DNA of 64,000 nt from Salinilacustrithrix flava (GTDB taxonomy: Bacteria > Actinomycetota > Acidimicrobiia > Acidimicrobiales > Salinilacustritrichaceae), in NCBI GenBank assembly GCA_024128875.1, contig JAMYFF010000001.1, positions 372,001 through 436,000 of the forward strand, given 5' to 3'. The position numbers and the translations under genes are program-made. Positions 51,464 through 59,829 of this stretch are shown piece after piece. How positions within the stretch are numbered: position 1 is the stretch's first letter; every line of letters starts with the position of its first letter. Below the pieces are notes generated by a model. The model did no database searches. It was not told where the DNA came from and was given only the letters and a program-made list of their open reading frames with translations.

Positions 51464-53833
51464 ATGGCTCCCTCCGACCTGGCGGATCGTCTCGCCTTCC
51501 TGTTCCCGACCACCTACTGCCCGGGTGGCACGACGACCGACGCTCCAGACGTCGGAGACCACGACGCCATTCGGGAGCTCGTGTCGCTCGAGCTGCGACT
51601 CCCCACCGCCGCCAACGAGGCGGAGGCGCGTGCGCTGTCGACATTCGTCGACCTGCGCGCCTTCTTCGCCTACGCCGTGCTTCGAGACACCGCCGGCGCT
51701 TGGCAGGCCGTCCTGCGGCTCCTCGACGAGGGCCATGACCGAGACGAGGTGCTCGAGCAGATCAACGACGTTCTGGGCGAGCACGTGCTGGAGCCGATGA
51801 CCTCCGGTGAGGAGATCGACGTGGAACGGGTCAACGCCGCCTTCGACCGCCTCGGACGGTGGGATCCCATCGACGAGGAGCTCGAGCACCTGCCCTGGAT
51901 GATCGACGAGTGGCGCTCCAGCGGCAGCGTGGCTGACGACGAGATCGCCCGCATCGTCCGGGAGGTGATCCACCCGGACGTGCTCGACGTCATCGGCGAC
52001 GCTGTGCGCGCGGTCGAGGAGGTCGCTGCGCCCTTCTCCGGCCGGCTCCGCCTCCCCCGAGCCGATGCCTCCGCCGTCATCGGGATGTACCTCGAATGGT
52101 TCACCAACGCCGTGATCGTCACGCCCCGAGGAAACGTCGCCCGCTCGGCGACGGTCCTGGACGGACTCCGGTTCCGACACGTCCTCACCGAAGCCGAGGC
52201 GGACAACGAGCGCGTGGAGGTGGGCACCGACCTCGCCGTCGTGTTCGACGGCATCGACGACCTCCGCTTCCCGGACGGTTCGTCAATCCAGTCGACGTAC
52301 CGCACCGCTGTCGACGGTCCGGAGAGCCGCCGAGGTGAGGTCCACGTGGTCGACGGGCCGCCCGGCTGGCTCGGCGGTGCTCGTGCCGGCGACCAGATCG
52401 CCATCAGCCGTCATGGCGACCAGATCACTGTCGAAGGGGTCGAGCCAGCCGAGGCGTCAGCGCACATCGTGTCCGCACTCCGTCATGCACGGGACGAGCT
52501 CTCGCTTCCGACCGACGTGTACCGCCTGATGGGCGTGGCAGCGGTCGACGCCGGAGGATTCGGCTCCGATCTCGGAGCGCCGCTCTCCGGGCTCCTCGAG
52601 CTCACCGGCTGGTCGGCCCGAGGCGACGAGCTGGCGGCTGCCGGCTACGACTGGGACGCAGTGGAGGCCGAGCGGGGCCGGCGGGGTCGGGCATCGGTGC
52701 TCGACGCCGCCGGAGTCGACCCGGCGTTCACCACCCAGGTCGAACGCCTCGTGGACGAGCTCTTCGGTCCGGGCAACTGGTTCCACTCCACCGACGCGCG
52801 GCCGGTGCAGGACGAGCGGGTCGCCTCGGTGGCGCGGTTGCTCGGCCGAGAGGGTGTCGCCGGGGCCGTGTGGACGCTCGGGGTCGGCCCCGACCCTGAC
52901 GAGACCGCCGCTCGAGCGGTGCTCAGCTTGGCGCAGGGCCTGCTCGACCGGTGCCGCCCAGCGCACGCCACCGGACCCGCACGTCTGGCATTGCTCGCCG
53001 CCGGCACGCTCGACCGGGTCGACCTGCTCCCCGATCTCATCCGTCTCGGAGCGATCGACGACTCCTGTGATCCGGCGCTGTGCTCCATCGCTGCGGACGT
53101 GGCGATCGATCAGGGGGACATCGCGACCGCTCGCCAGCACCAGCAGCGAGGGTGGCTCTCCCCCGGCGAGCTCCTCCGGCAGGTGGACCGCCTGGACCAC
53201 CCCGAGCAATCGTTCTCCGCCGGACGGAACGACCCGTGCCCATGCGGCTCCGGACAGAAGTTCAAGCGCTGCCACGGCGATCCGCAGCCCCGCACCCCCA
53301 CTGACGAGGAGCGCGCGCAGCTGCTGGCGACCCGGCTGGACCAGCACGCCTTCCGGCGCTTGCGCTTCACCCACCGGCTCGCCAAGCGCGCCGGCCTCCT
53401 CGAGGACGATGAGTGGTGGGTGGACGGTGGCGAGCTCGCCCAGCCGTTCCTCCGTGCCGTCACCTGGTTCGCCGGAGGCGTACTGGAGGACCACCTCGCC
53501 AGCCGGGGTGGCCTGCTGCCCGATGCGGACCGAGAGCTGGAGGAATCCTGGGCGGGCGCACGACTCGTCGTCGGCACAAGCAGCACGGCTGGGCAGATCA
53601 CCCTCGACGACGGCCGGATCCTCCCAGCACCGAGAATCGGGGGCTCGCTCGTGCTGCCGTTCGGACCGATGGTGGGCTGGGAGGTGCCCGTCGGCGGTGA
53701 GCCCGCGTTCCTCTTCGGAGCGCCGGTCGGGCCGGACGTCGACGTCGTCGCCGCGCAGTTCAGCGCGGCCCGTGGTCCAGACGCCATCGCCGACGTCCTG
53801 GGGTCGACATGGCCTAGGCGGGCCGTATGCTGA
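51464..53833 (+). CDS. Large protein of unknown function with SEC-C zinc motif
   Basis: A 789-residue soluble protein. The only firm signature is a SEC-C motif, NDPCPCGSGQKFKRCHGD, near residue 590, the zinc-binding segment found at the end of SecA and in many unrelated proteins, where it mediates protein or ribosome contacts. The rest is helical in the first about 250 residues and mixed afterwards (GDQIAISRHGDQITVEGVEP); no catalytic motif is seen. ATG 51464; a TACACT box lies 65 bases upstream. It is followed by a toxin-antitoxin gene pair. Confidence 0.72.
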   Translation: MAPSDLADRLAFLFPTTYCPGGTTTDAPDVGDHDAIRELVSLELRLPTAANEAEARALSTFVDLRAFFAYAVLRDTAGAWQAVLRLLDEGHDRDEVLEQINDVLGEHVLEPMTSGEEIDVERVNAAFDRLGRWDPIDEELEHLPWMIDEWRSSGSVADDEIARIVREVIHPDVLDVIGDAVRAVEEVAAPFSGRLRLPRADASAVIGMYLEWFTNAVIVTPRGNVARSATVLDGLRFRHVLTEAEADNERVEVGTDLAVVFDGIDDLRFPDGSSIQSTYRTAVDGPESRRGEVHVVDGPPGWLGGARAGDQIAISRHGDQITVEGVEPAEASAHIVSALRHARDELSLPTDVYRLMGVAAVDAGGFGSDLGAPLSGLLELTGWSARGDELAAAGYDWDAVEAERGRRGRASVLDAAGVDPAFTTQVERLVDELFGPGNWFHSTDARPVQDERVASVARLLGREGVAGAVWTLGVGPDPDETAARAVLSLAQGLLDRCRPAHATGPARLALLAAGTLDRVDLLPDLIRLGAIDDSCDPALCSIAADVAIDQGDIATARQHQQRGWLSPGELLRQVDRLDHPEQSFSAGRNDPCPCGSGQKFKRCHGDPQPRTPTDEERAQLLATRLDQHAFRRLRFTHRLAKRAGLLEDDEWWVDGGELAQPFLRAVTWFAGGVLEDHLASRGGLLPDADRELEESWAGARLVVGTSSTAGQITLDDGRILPAPRIGGSLVLPFGPMVGWEVPVGGEPAFLFGAPVGPDVDVVAAQFSAARGPDAIADVLGSTWPRRAVC
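53826..53831 (+). promoter_or_regulatory. TATGCT -10 box, toxin-antitoxin operon
   Basis: TATGCT ends 7 bases before ATG 53839; TCGACA (53804-53809) sits 16 bases upstream as a -35 candidate. The layout copies that of the 27750 module. Confidence 0.6.
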
Positions 53834-53838
53834 TCTGC

Positions 53839-54033
53839 ATGCACAGCACGAGCGTCCGGATCGACTCCGCCACGCACGAGGAGCTCAAGCGGCTGGCCGC
53901 CGAGCTCCACACGACGGTCGGGAACACGGTGACGCTCGCCGTTCGGGCGTTGCGGCAAGACCGTGTCGGTGCGCAGCTGGCCGAGCCGCTCCGTGATGAT
54001 GAGACCGGTTGGCTCGATGCGGACCTCGGGTGA
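53839..54033 (+). CDS. Ribbon-helix-helix antitoxin
   Basis: A 64-residue RHH antitoxin: TSVRIDSATHEELKRLAAEL then NTVTLAVRALRQDRVG, with an acidic C-terminus (LRDDETGWLDADLG). It starts at ATG 53839; an in-frame upstream ATG (53827) lies inside the promoter and is unlikely. It overlaps the toxin gene by 17 bases. It should bind and repress its own promoter. Confidence 0.8.
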   Translation: MHSTSVRIDSATHEELKRLAAELHTTVGNTVTLAVRALRQDRVGAQLAEPLRDDETGWLDADLG

Positions 54034-54358
54034 CGTCGTCGACCTCGAGCTCGGGACGCCGGAGGGACGGGAGGCCGGCTTCCGACATCCCGCCGTGCTG
54101 GTCACCGCACAACGGATCCTCGATGCCGCCCCATCTGTGGTCCACGTCGTGCCAGTCACGACCACGCTGCGGGGCTTCCATTCCGAGGTCGTGCTCGAAC
54201 CAGATGCGGGCAACGGACTGCAGCATCGATCAGCAGCTCAGTGCCAGCACCTCCGGGCGGTGTCACCTGGGCGCGTGTCGGAGGTGCGGGGAAACGTCGG
54301 CACGGTCGCCCTCGCGCAGATCCGAGATGTGATCGCAGTGATCCTCGACCTGCCCTGA
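54017..54358 (+). CDS. MazF/PemK-like toxin
   Basis: A 113-residue MazF-type toxin. GDVVDLELGTPEGREAGFRH, PAVLVTAQRILDAAPSVVHVVPVTTT and LEPDAGNGLQ fit the family's strand order, with GNVGTVALAQIRDV near the end. ATG 54017 lies 17 bases inside the antitoxin gene, giving strong coupling. Together with 27995 this is the second MazF-like toxin in the window. It should be a sequence-specific RNase. Confidence 0.82.
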   Translation: MRTSGDVVDLELGTPEGREAGFRHPAVLVTAQRILDAAPSVVHVVPVTTTLRGFHSEVVLEPDAGNGLQHRSAAQCQHLRAVSPGRVSEVRGNVGTVALAQIRDVIAVILDLP

Positions 54359-54383
54359 CGGCGACCGACCGCCGGCACTTGGC

Positions 54384-55022
54384 TCAGCCGAGTCCCGCAG
54401 CCAGCGCTTCGGCCTCGTCCTGCGTGAAGCCACCGGAGATCGAGATCTGGTCGCGCTCGAACTCCGGTGCGTTGATCGACGGGGCGCTGATGACCGCACG
54501 GTCGACGAGGATCGCCAGCTGACGGGTCGGGCACGTGGGGGCACCGTCGAAGCAGGCCCGGGTGCTCTCGTTGAAGGTGGCGATGCCGTCGCTGGTCAGC
54601 ACCAACGAGATCATCCAGTTGCCGAGACCGTCCTCCTGCGCGGCAGCGGACTCGACGACAGCTCCGTCGGCCTCGCCCGGACCGAGCTCGAAGCAGGCAA
54701 CCTCCTGGCCATCTTCGAGCTGCGGAGCCAGAACGGGTTGCTCGGCGGCCCAGTCGTCCTCGGGCGTGGCGCACCCGTCGCCGCTGCCACCGGGCGGGAG
54801 CAGCTGGAGCACGGGCCGGAACTCCAGGTCCGTCGGGTCGAGCGGGCTCGCACCCGCAGCGTCGGTCGTGTCGGGCGACGAGGTCTCCGGCGCCGTGACC
54901 GACGACGCCGGCTCGTCGCCGGTGGCCGCCGTCTCCGTGTCGTCGTCTCCGCAGGCGCCGAGCGACACCGCAAGCACCGCCAGCGCGCAGGAACGTCGGA
55001 ACCACCTCGAAGTCACCGCCAT
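54384..55022 (-). CDS. Lipoprotein with SecD P1-like domain
   Basis: A 212-residue predicted lipoprotein: signal CALAVLAVSLGACGDDD with the lipobox LGAC (Cys about residue 24), then a Thr/Ser/Asp-rich linker (about 27-60). The folded part (about 60-212) resembles the periplasmic P1 head of SecD: NWMISLVLTSDGIATFNEST and the late ISGGFTQDEAEALAAGL motif are characteristic. Here it is free-standing, with no SecDF channel. Possibly a chaperone-like or regulatory relative of the translocon. ATG 55022 with a TACCGT box 7 bases upstream. Confidence 0.75.
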   Translation of the reverse strand: MAVTSRWFRRSCALAVLAVSLGACGDDDTETAATGDEPASSVTAPETSSPDTTDAAGASPLDPTDLEFRPVLQLLPPGGSGDGCATPEDDWAAEQPVLAPQLEDGQEVACFELGPGEADGAVVESAAAQEDGLGNWMISLVLTSDGIATFNESTRACFDGAPTCPTRQLAILVDRAVISAPSINAPEFERDQISISGGFTQDEAEALAAGLG

Positions 55023-55029
55023 CGGGCGG

Positions 55030-55035
55030 ACGGTA
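55030..55035 (-). promoter_or_regulatory. TACCGT -10 box, SecD-like lipoprotein gene
   Basis: TACCGT on the minus strand ends 7 bases before ATG 55022, the common leaderless spacing. Confidence 0.5.
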
Positions 55036-55099
55036 CCTCCCTCGACCGTTGCGATCGCCGAGCGCGTCACGGCGCTCTGGTACGACGGGGACGACCGCC

Positions 55100-55990
55100 A
55101 TGCGCTTCCCCGTCACCGTCCTCGTTTCCCTGCTCGCGCTCGCGGGCTGCGGCACCACCACCTCCGAACCCGAGACCGGGGCGTCCTCGTCCACCTCGGA
55201 GTCGACGACCACGACGTCGGCATCTCCCGGGACGGATCCGCCGACGCCCGCTGGTGATGGCGCGCGAGTGGTCGAGGTCGTCGACGGCGACACGATCCGC
55301 GTCGAGGTGGCCGGCCAGCAGGAGTCCGTCCGGCTCATCGGCATCAACACGCCCGAGCGGGGCGAGTGCCTGTCCGACGAGGCGACCGGTCGGTTGCAGG
55401 ACCTCGTCGCCGGTCAGACCGTGGAGCTCGTCGTGGACCGGACGGACCGGGACCAGTACGGGCGGCTGCTGCGCCACGTCGAGGTCGCGGGTGTCGACGT
55501 CGGTGCCGAGCTGGTTCGGTCCGGGCACGCCCTCGCCCGCGAGTACCCGCCGGACACGGGCCGGTCCGAGGCGTACGCCGCCGCCCAGCGGTCGGCGGAG
55601 GACGACGGGGTCGGCATGTGGGCGACGAACGCCTGCGGATCGGGGACGTCCGGGGCCGACGTCGTCATCGATGCCATCCGCTTCGACGCCGACGGGGACG
55701 ACAACGAGAACCTGAACGACGAGTGGGTGCGGATCGCCAACCGGAGCGGCTCGGCGGTGGACCTCACCGGCTGGGTGCTGAAGGACACCTCGGCCACGCA
55801 CCGGTTCTCGTTCCCGGGCGGCTTCTCGCTCGAGCCCGGCACGAGCGTCACCGTCCGCACGGGCTGCGGGTCGGACTCGGCCACCGACCTCCACTGGTGC
55901 AACCAGGGCTCGGCGGTGTGGAACAACTCGGGCGACACCGCGTTCCTGCTCGACCCAGCCGGGAACATCGTCGCCTCCCAGGACGGCTGA
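55100..55990 (+). CDS. Lipoprotein nuclease with SNase and lamin-tail domains
   Basis: A 296-residue exported lipoprotein. Signal peptide with lipobox LAGC (about residues 14-17) is followed by a Ser/Thr-rich linker. Residues about 55-170 form a staphylococcal nuclease (thermonuclease) domain: VVDGDTIRV, IGINTPERGEC, DRDQYGRLLRHV with the Asp, Arg and Glu active-site residues. Residues about 190-290 form a lamin-tail (LTD) domain (VRIANRSGSAVDLTGW, FPGGFSLEPGTSVTV). It degrades extracellular nucleic acid, perhaps for nutrition or defence. It is followed at once by a small membrane protein gene. Confidence 0.88.
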   Translation: MRFPVTVLVSLLALAGCGTTTSEPETGASSSTSESTTTTSASPGTDPPTPAGDGARVVEVVDGDTIRVEVAGQQESVRLIGINTPERGECLSDEATGRLQDLVAGQTVELVVDRTDRDQYGRLLRHVEVAGVDVGAELVRSGHALAREYPPDTGRSEAYAAAQRSAEDDGVGMWATNACGSGTSGADVVIDAIRFDADGDDNENLNDEWVRIANRSGSAVDLTGWVLKDTSATHRFSFPGGFSLEPGTSVTVRTGCGSDSATDLHWCNQGSAVWNNSGDTAFLLDPAGNIVASQDG

Positions 55991-55992
55991 GC

Positions 55993-56229
55993 ATGGCTCG
56001 CCGCCGGCGCGAGGAGATGAGCACCGTCCAGCTCGTCGTCGGCTTCGCCGTCCTGCTCGCCCTCGTGGTGGGAGCCCGCCTGCTGGTGGTGTGGCTGGCG
56101 GACGGTTCGAGTCCGACGCGGCTCGTCGTGTCGCTCACGATCGTGGCCATCTTCGTCGGGATCCCCGCGGCCTACGGCCTGCATGGGCTGCTGCGGGACG
56201 ACGAGCAGGACCGCGAGGACGAGGTCTGA
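55993..56229 (+). CDS. Small two-helix membrane protein
   Basis: A 78-residue membrane protein with two helices: VQLVVGFAVLLALVVGARLL and RLVVSLTIVAIFVGIPAAYG. The N-terminus is Arg-rich (ARRRREEM), the C-terminus acidic (DDEQDREDEV), so both ends are predicted in the cytoplasm. ATG 55993 lies 2 bases after the nuclease stop, suggesting co-translation; the pair may form a functional unit, but the function is unknown. Confidence 0.65.
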   Translation: MARRRREEMSTVQLVVGFAVLLALVVGARLLVVWLADGSSPTRLVVSLTIVAIFVGIPAAYGLHGLLRDDEQDREDEV

Positions 56230-56258
56230 ACCCCTGACCGGTGACGACGTCGAGGGCG

Positions 56259-56264
56259 TACCGT
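56259..56264 (+). promoter_or_regulatory. TACCGT -10 box, DinB pseudogene
   Basis: TACCGT ends 7 bases before GTG 56272, showing that the broken gene keeps an intact promoter and start. Confidence 0.5.
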
Positions 56265-56271
56265 GCGCGTC

Positions 56272-56797
56272 GTGCCCGGGAAGACGGAGCTGGTGTTGCT
56301 GTCCGACGAGGTGTGGGAGCGCACGCGGGAGCGCCTCGGCGGCCTCACCGACGAGGAGTACTTCTGGGAGCCGGCGCCTGGTTGCTGGTCGGTGCGCCAG
56401 CGCCGCGGACGCCGTCGCCATGCTCGAACTGGCCCACGCCCGCTGCGACGCGCACCTCCACCTGGTGAGCGAGGAGCAGCTCACCCAGCCGATCGGTCCC
56501 GTCGGCGGCGAGTACGGCGAGCGGACGCGGACGTCCTACGTGCTGCACATGCTCGACGAGTTCATCCACCACGGCGCCGAGATCTCGCTGCTGCGCGACC
56601 TGTGGCGCTGGCAGCCCGGCCGGCTCGACGGCGGCTCACCCCGCGAGCGGGCGATGCGAGGTGACATGGACCTACTCGACGAGGTGGACGCCGAGCAGGC
56701 GACCGAGCTGCTCGACACGGCGGCGGACAACGGCCGGTGGGAGCTCGTGGTCGGCCTGGTCGAGCGCGGCGGGCGCGTTCGCACGCCGAAGAGCTGA
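56272..56797 (+). pseudogene. DinB-family protein, broken by an internal deletion and frameshift
   Basis: The first about 42 codons from GTG 56272 (VWERTRERLGGLTDEEYFWEPAPGCWSVR) match the start of a DinB-superfamily protein. After CWSVR the frame changes at about 56398-56402. The end of the gene is in another frame: DAVAMLELAHARCDAHLH and HMLDEFIHHGAEISLLRDL (the DinB late His motif), up to TGA 56795-56797. About 70-80 residues of the middle, with the first metal His, seem to be missing. Metal-dependent DinB proteins are thiol-transferases or related. A sequencing frameshift alone would not remove the middle, so a real deletion is favoured. Confidence 0.8.
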
Positions 56798-56930
56798 GCG
56801 CGTCCGCGGAACGGCGTGTGACACATGTGCGGTCGCCACGCTGTCAGTACCGTCGTAAAGTGCGCGAAACGACCGGCGATGTCCGGGCCGGCACTGGGGC
56901 GGCCGCGGAGGCTGGTCAGGAGGTGGTCCC

Positions 56931-58142
56931 GTGCCCGACCTCGCCGAGGCGCCGTTCCTCGACATCTTCGACCCCGATCTCGACGCCGACCCGGAACCGA
57001 TCTACGCGGCGCTCCGCGAGGAGACCGCCGTCGCCCGGACGCCGTTGGGCGCGGCGGTGCTCCGGCGGGACGCGATCCACCGGCTGCTCGGTGACCGGCG
57101 TCTGATCAGCTCGATCCCCCACCTCGTCCGCCTGCAGGGGGCCGGCGATGGACCCGTCGGTGGGCTGCTGGAGTCCTCGGTCATCGCCGTCGACGGTGAC
57201 GACCACACCCGCTTGCGCCGCCTGGTGAGCCGTTCGTTCACGCCGAGCGCCGCCAACCGGCACCGACCCCTGATGCGCTCGCTCGTGCAGGCGCTCGTCA
57301 ACGGCTTCGCGGTGGACGCCGGCGGCAGAGGTCGGTGCGAGTTCGTCTCCGAGCTGGCCGACCACTACCCGGTGCGGGTCATCTGCAGCGTGCTCGGTGT
57401 CCCCGACGAGGACCACGAGCAGTTCGGGACGTGGGCCGAGTCGATCACCTACATGCTCTCCCTCGAGCTGTCCGCCCACCTGGACGAGGTCGTCCACGCG
57501 GTCCAGGCGCTCGGGGACTACGTCACCGACCTGGTCGAGGAGCGCCGGCGGAACCCCCGGGACGACCTGCTCACCAGCCTCGTGCAGGCCTCCGAGGACG
57601 GTGACCGGTTGAGCAATGACGAGCTGCTGTCGATGGTCGGCGGCCTGTTGTTCGCCGGCGTCGACACCACCCGCAACCAGCTCGGCCTGGCCATGCACAC
57701 GTTCTGCGAGCACCCCGACCAGTGGGAGCTGCTCCGCACCAGGCCGGAGCTGACACCGGCAGCGGTCAACGAGACCATGCGGCTGTTCGGCGCGGTGCCG
57801 GGCATCCCCCGGGTGACGCTGGAGGACGTCGAGGTGGAGGGGTGGTGCATCCCGGCCGGGACCATCGTCTTCCTGTCCCTGGCCTCGGCCAACCGCGACC
57901 CCCGGCACTTCGACGACCCGATGCGCTTCGACATCACGGCCGAGCGCGAGCCGCACCTCACCTTCGGTGGCGGTCCGCACTACTGCCTCGGCGCCAACCT
58001 GGCGAAGGCCGAGATGGAGGAGGCGCTGCTCGTGCTCGCCACCTCGATGCCGGACCTCCGCCTCCACGGCGAACCGGCGTGGCGGACCAGCACCGGCATC
58101 GGCGGACCCACCCACCTGCCGCTGTCGTTCGCCGCCGGCTGA
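56931..58142 (+). CDS. Cytochrome P450
   Basis: A 403-residue bacterial class I P450. The haem-binding loop is FGGGPHYCLGANLAKAE with Cys352; the I-helix AGVDTTRNQ carries the acid-alcohol pair near 243-248; the K-helix ExxR is ETMRLFG. It hydroxylates an unknown hydrophobic substrate and needs ferredoxin and reductase partners, not found here. GTG 56931 has AGGAGG upstream. The stop abuts the convergent DUF167 gene with no gap. Confidence 0.93.
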   Translation: MPDLAEAPFLDIFDPDLDADPEPIYAALREETAVARTPLGAAVLRRDAIHRLLGDRRLISSIPHLVRLQGAGDGPVGGLLESSVIAVDGDDHTRLRRLVSRSFTPSAANRHRPLMRSLVQALVNGFAVDAGGRGRCEFVSELADHYPVRVICSVLGVPDEDHEQFGTWAESITYMLSLELSAHLDEVVHAVQALGDYVTDLVEERRRNPRDDLLTSLVQASEDGDRLSNDELLSMVGGLLFAGVDTTRNQLGLAMHTFCEHPDQWELLRTRPELTPAAVNETMRLFGAVPGIPRVTLEDVEVEGWCIPAGTIVFLSLASANRDPRHFDDPMRFDITAEREPHLTFGGGPHYCLGANLAKAEMEEALLVLATSMPDLRLHGEPAWRTSTGIGGPTHLPLSFAAG

Positions 58143-58436
58143 TCAGCCGAGCAGCTGCTCCAGGCGGCTCGCGGCAACGGCCGGATCCAGGTCGTCGATC
58201 CGGACGCGCTTGCGACGGCTCTTCGCCCCCGACGTCACGGCCACCGACGAGACCGGCACGTCGAACGCGTCCGCCAGCAGGCGGCACACCGCGACGTTCG
58301 CCTTCCCACCCTCCGGCGGGGCCGACACCTTCACCTTCAGGGCGTCGCCGTGGCGGCCGACGACCTCGTCACGGGAGCCGCCGGGCTGCACGTGGACGTC
58401 GATGACCACGCCACCGTCAGCCGTGATGTCGAGCAC
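58143..58436 (-). CDS. DUF167/YggU family protein
   Basis: A 97-residue YggU-family protein: VIDVHVQPGGSRDEVVG, LKVKVSAPPEGGKANVAVCRLLA and SSVAVTSGAKSRRKRVRI cover the whole family profile. The fold is a small alpha/beta unit; the function is unknown, though in other bacteria the gene often lies next to division or membrane protein genes. The start is GTG 58436. It converges with the P450 gene without a gap. Confidence 0.9.
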   Translation of the reverse strand: MLDITADGGVVIDVHVQPGGSRDEVVGRHGDALKVKVSAPPEGGKANVAVCRLLADAFDVPVSSVAVTSGAKSRRKRVRIDDLDPAVAASRLEQLLG

Positions 58437-58648
58437 GCCCCATGGTGCCCGTTCGTTCCGATCGGGGGTCCACCCGCTCCAGGACGGATGGTGGCACCGT
58501 CATGGTGTGACAGCGACCGTCACGAGATCGATGCACGCAATGGTGCAGACGGCCCATGGCAGGAGCATGCGGAGGGCGTAGAACGGGTGTGACGGAAGCG
58601 CCACCCAGCGTGGTGGCGCACCGGTCGACGAGATCGTCGAGGTGCGAC

Positions 58649-58954
58649 ATGAGCGATGCAGATCGACCAGAGGACGGGGGCGGCCTGAGCTTCCCCGAGC
58701 GGGACGCCATGGTGGCGGCGCTCGTCGGCGTCAGTCCCGACCGGCTCCGCACCATCCGGCGGGTGCAGCGCAAGCGCACCGGCGGTCTCCAACCCCGCGG
58801 GGCCGAGGCGCGCTGGCAGCGGATCGACGAGCTGTCCGACGATGCGCTCTTCGCCACCTTCCGCCGCCACGAGGCACGAGCGCGTGCCGTCACCCGCGCT
58901 GCCATCGCCTCACCGATCGAGCGGCTCCCCCGCCGCCTCGCCCCCCGGCGCTGA
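58649..58954 (+). CDS. Small basic protein of unknown function
   Basis: A 101-residue basic protein that I do not recognise. It has a short acidic start (SDADRPEDGG), then LSFPERDAMVAALVGVSPDR, and a strongly Arg-rich remainder (RTIRRVQRKRTGGLQPRGAE, ASPIERLPRRLAPRR). No Cys, no membrane helix. It may bind nucleic acid, which is a guess from charge only. ATG 58649 with GAGGTG upstream. Confidence 0.55.
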   Translation: MSDADRPEDGGGLSFPERDAMVAALVGVSPDRLRTIRRVQRKRTGGLQPRGAEARWQRIDELSDDALFATFRRHEARARAVTRAAIASPIERLPRRLAPRR

Positions 58955-58989
58955 GCGCGCTGGGAGGTTGACGGTCGGGCCCTGCGCGG

Positions 58990-59817
58990 TCACGCGCCTG
59001 CGGGGAGCACCGACTGGATCGCGTCGAGCACCGACTGGTCCGGCTGCGGTGGCACGACCGCCGACGGAGCAATGCGGGTCGCCGCGATGGCGTCGGCCAC
59101 GTGACCCCTGCCGATCATCGGCGTGTGGCAGCCGGCCAGCACCTGGGGCTGCAGATCGGCGATGCGGTCGACGGTGCGCTGGAACTTGGCGTCGTCGACC
59201 ACCTGCAGCCACGGGCTGATGTACTGGGCGAAGACGTGGATGCCCTCGAGCCACGGCACCAGATCCAGCTCGGCCACGTCGCGCACCGGCACTGCCATGG
59301 GGCTGGCGAAGGCGTCGGAGCCCCAGTACACCTCGGTGAGCGGGTCGAACAGGCCACGGGTGGTGCCCGAGTCGAACACCGGCGGGCGCACGATGCGCAG
59401 GGTGCGGTCGCCGACGTCGAGCGAGTCGCCGTCCTGCACCCAGCGCCAGCGGCTGGCCGGGACCTCGAGGGAGGCACCCATGCGCTCCTGCATGAACCAG
59501 TCGATGACCAGGGTGGCGTTGGGGGCAGCCGCCATCAGCGCGTTGAGGTTGCCCGTGTGGTCGACGTCGTCGTGGCTGATGAACACCCATCGGATGTCCT
59601 CGGGCTCGACGAGGGAGAACACGTCGGCCAGGTACTGGTCGCGGTTCTCCATCATCCCGGTGTCGACCACGACGGGTTCGGCGGCCCGGATGACCATGGT
59701 GTTCAGGGCGACCGACACCGGCTCGGTGCCCTCGCCCTGGTGGTCGTGGATCAGGAACGTCTCCGGCGCGATGCGGGTCGGTTCGAAGCGGGTCTTGGTC
59801 TGAGGTGCGGTGTGCAC
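58990..59817 (-). CDS. MBL-fold protein, flavodiiron/ODP-like subtype
   Basis: A 275-residue MBL-fold protein of the ODP/FprA-like group. The metal motif is ISHDDVDHTGNLNALM (HxDxDH) near residue 82; further ligand regions are VYWGSDAFASPM and VLAGCHTPMIGRGH near 235. It has no flavodoxin domain. Relatives bind a non-haem di-iron site and act as oxygen sensors or reductases. The start is GTG 59817, with AAGGAG upstream. It is the second gene of an operon with the EamA transporter, 12 bases after it, under the MarR operator. Confidence 0.82.
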   Translation of the reverse strand: MHTAPQTKTRFEPTRIAPETFLIHDHQGEGTEPVSVALNTMVIRAAEPVVVDTGMMENRDQYLADVFSLVEPEDIRWVFISHDDVDHTGNLNALMAAAPNATLVIDWFMQERMGASLEVPASRWRWVQDGDSLDVGDRTLRIVRPPVFDSGTTRGLFDPLTEVYWGSDAFASPMAVPVRDVAELDLVPWLEGIHVFAQYISPWLQVVDDAKFQRTVDRIADLQPQVLAGCHTPMIGRGHVADAIAATRIAPSAVVPPQPDQSVLDAIQSVLPAGA

Positions 59818-59829
59818 GGTTGTTCTCCT

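Noticed and set aside
56183..56797. The 204-codon frame over the DinB region as an intact gene
   Set aside because: Its first about 75 codons are frame-shifted nonsense relative to the DinB start in the other frame; only its second half is DinB.
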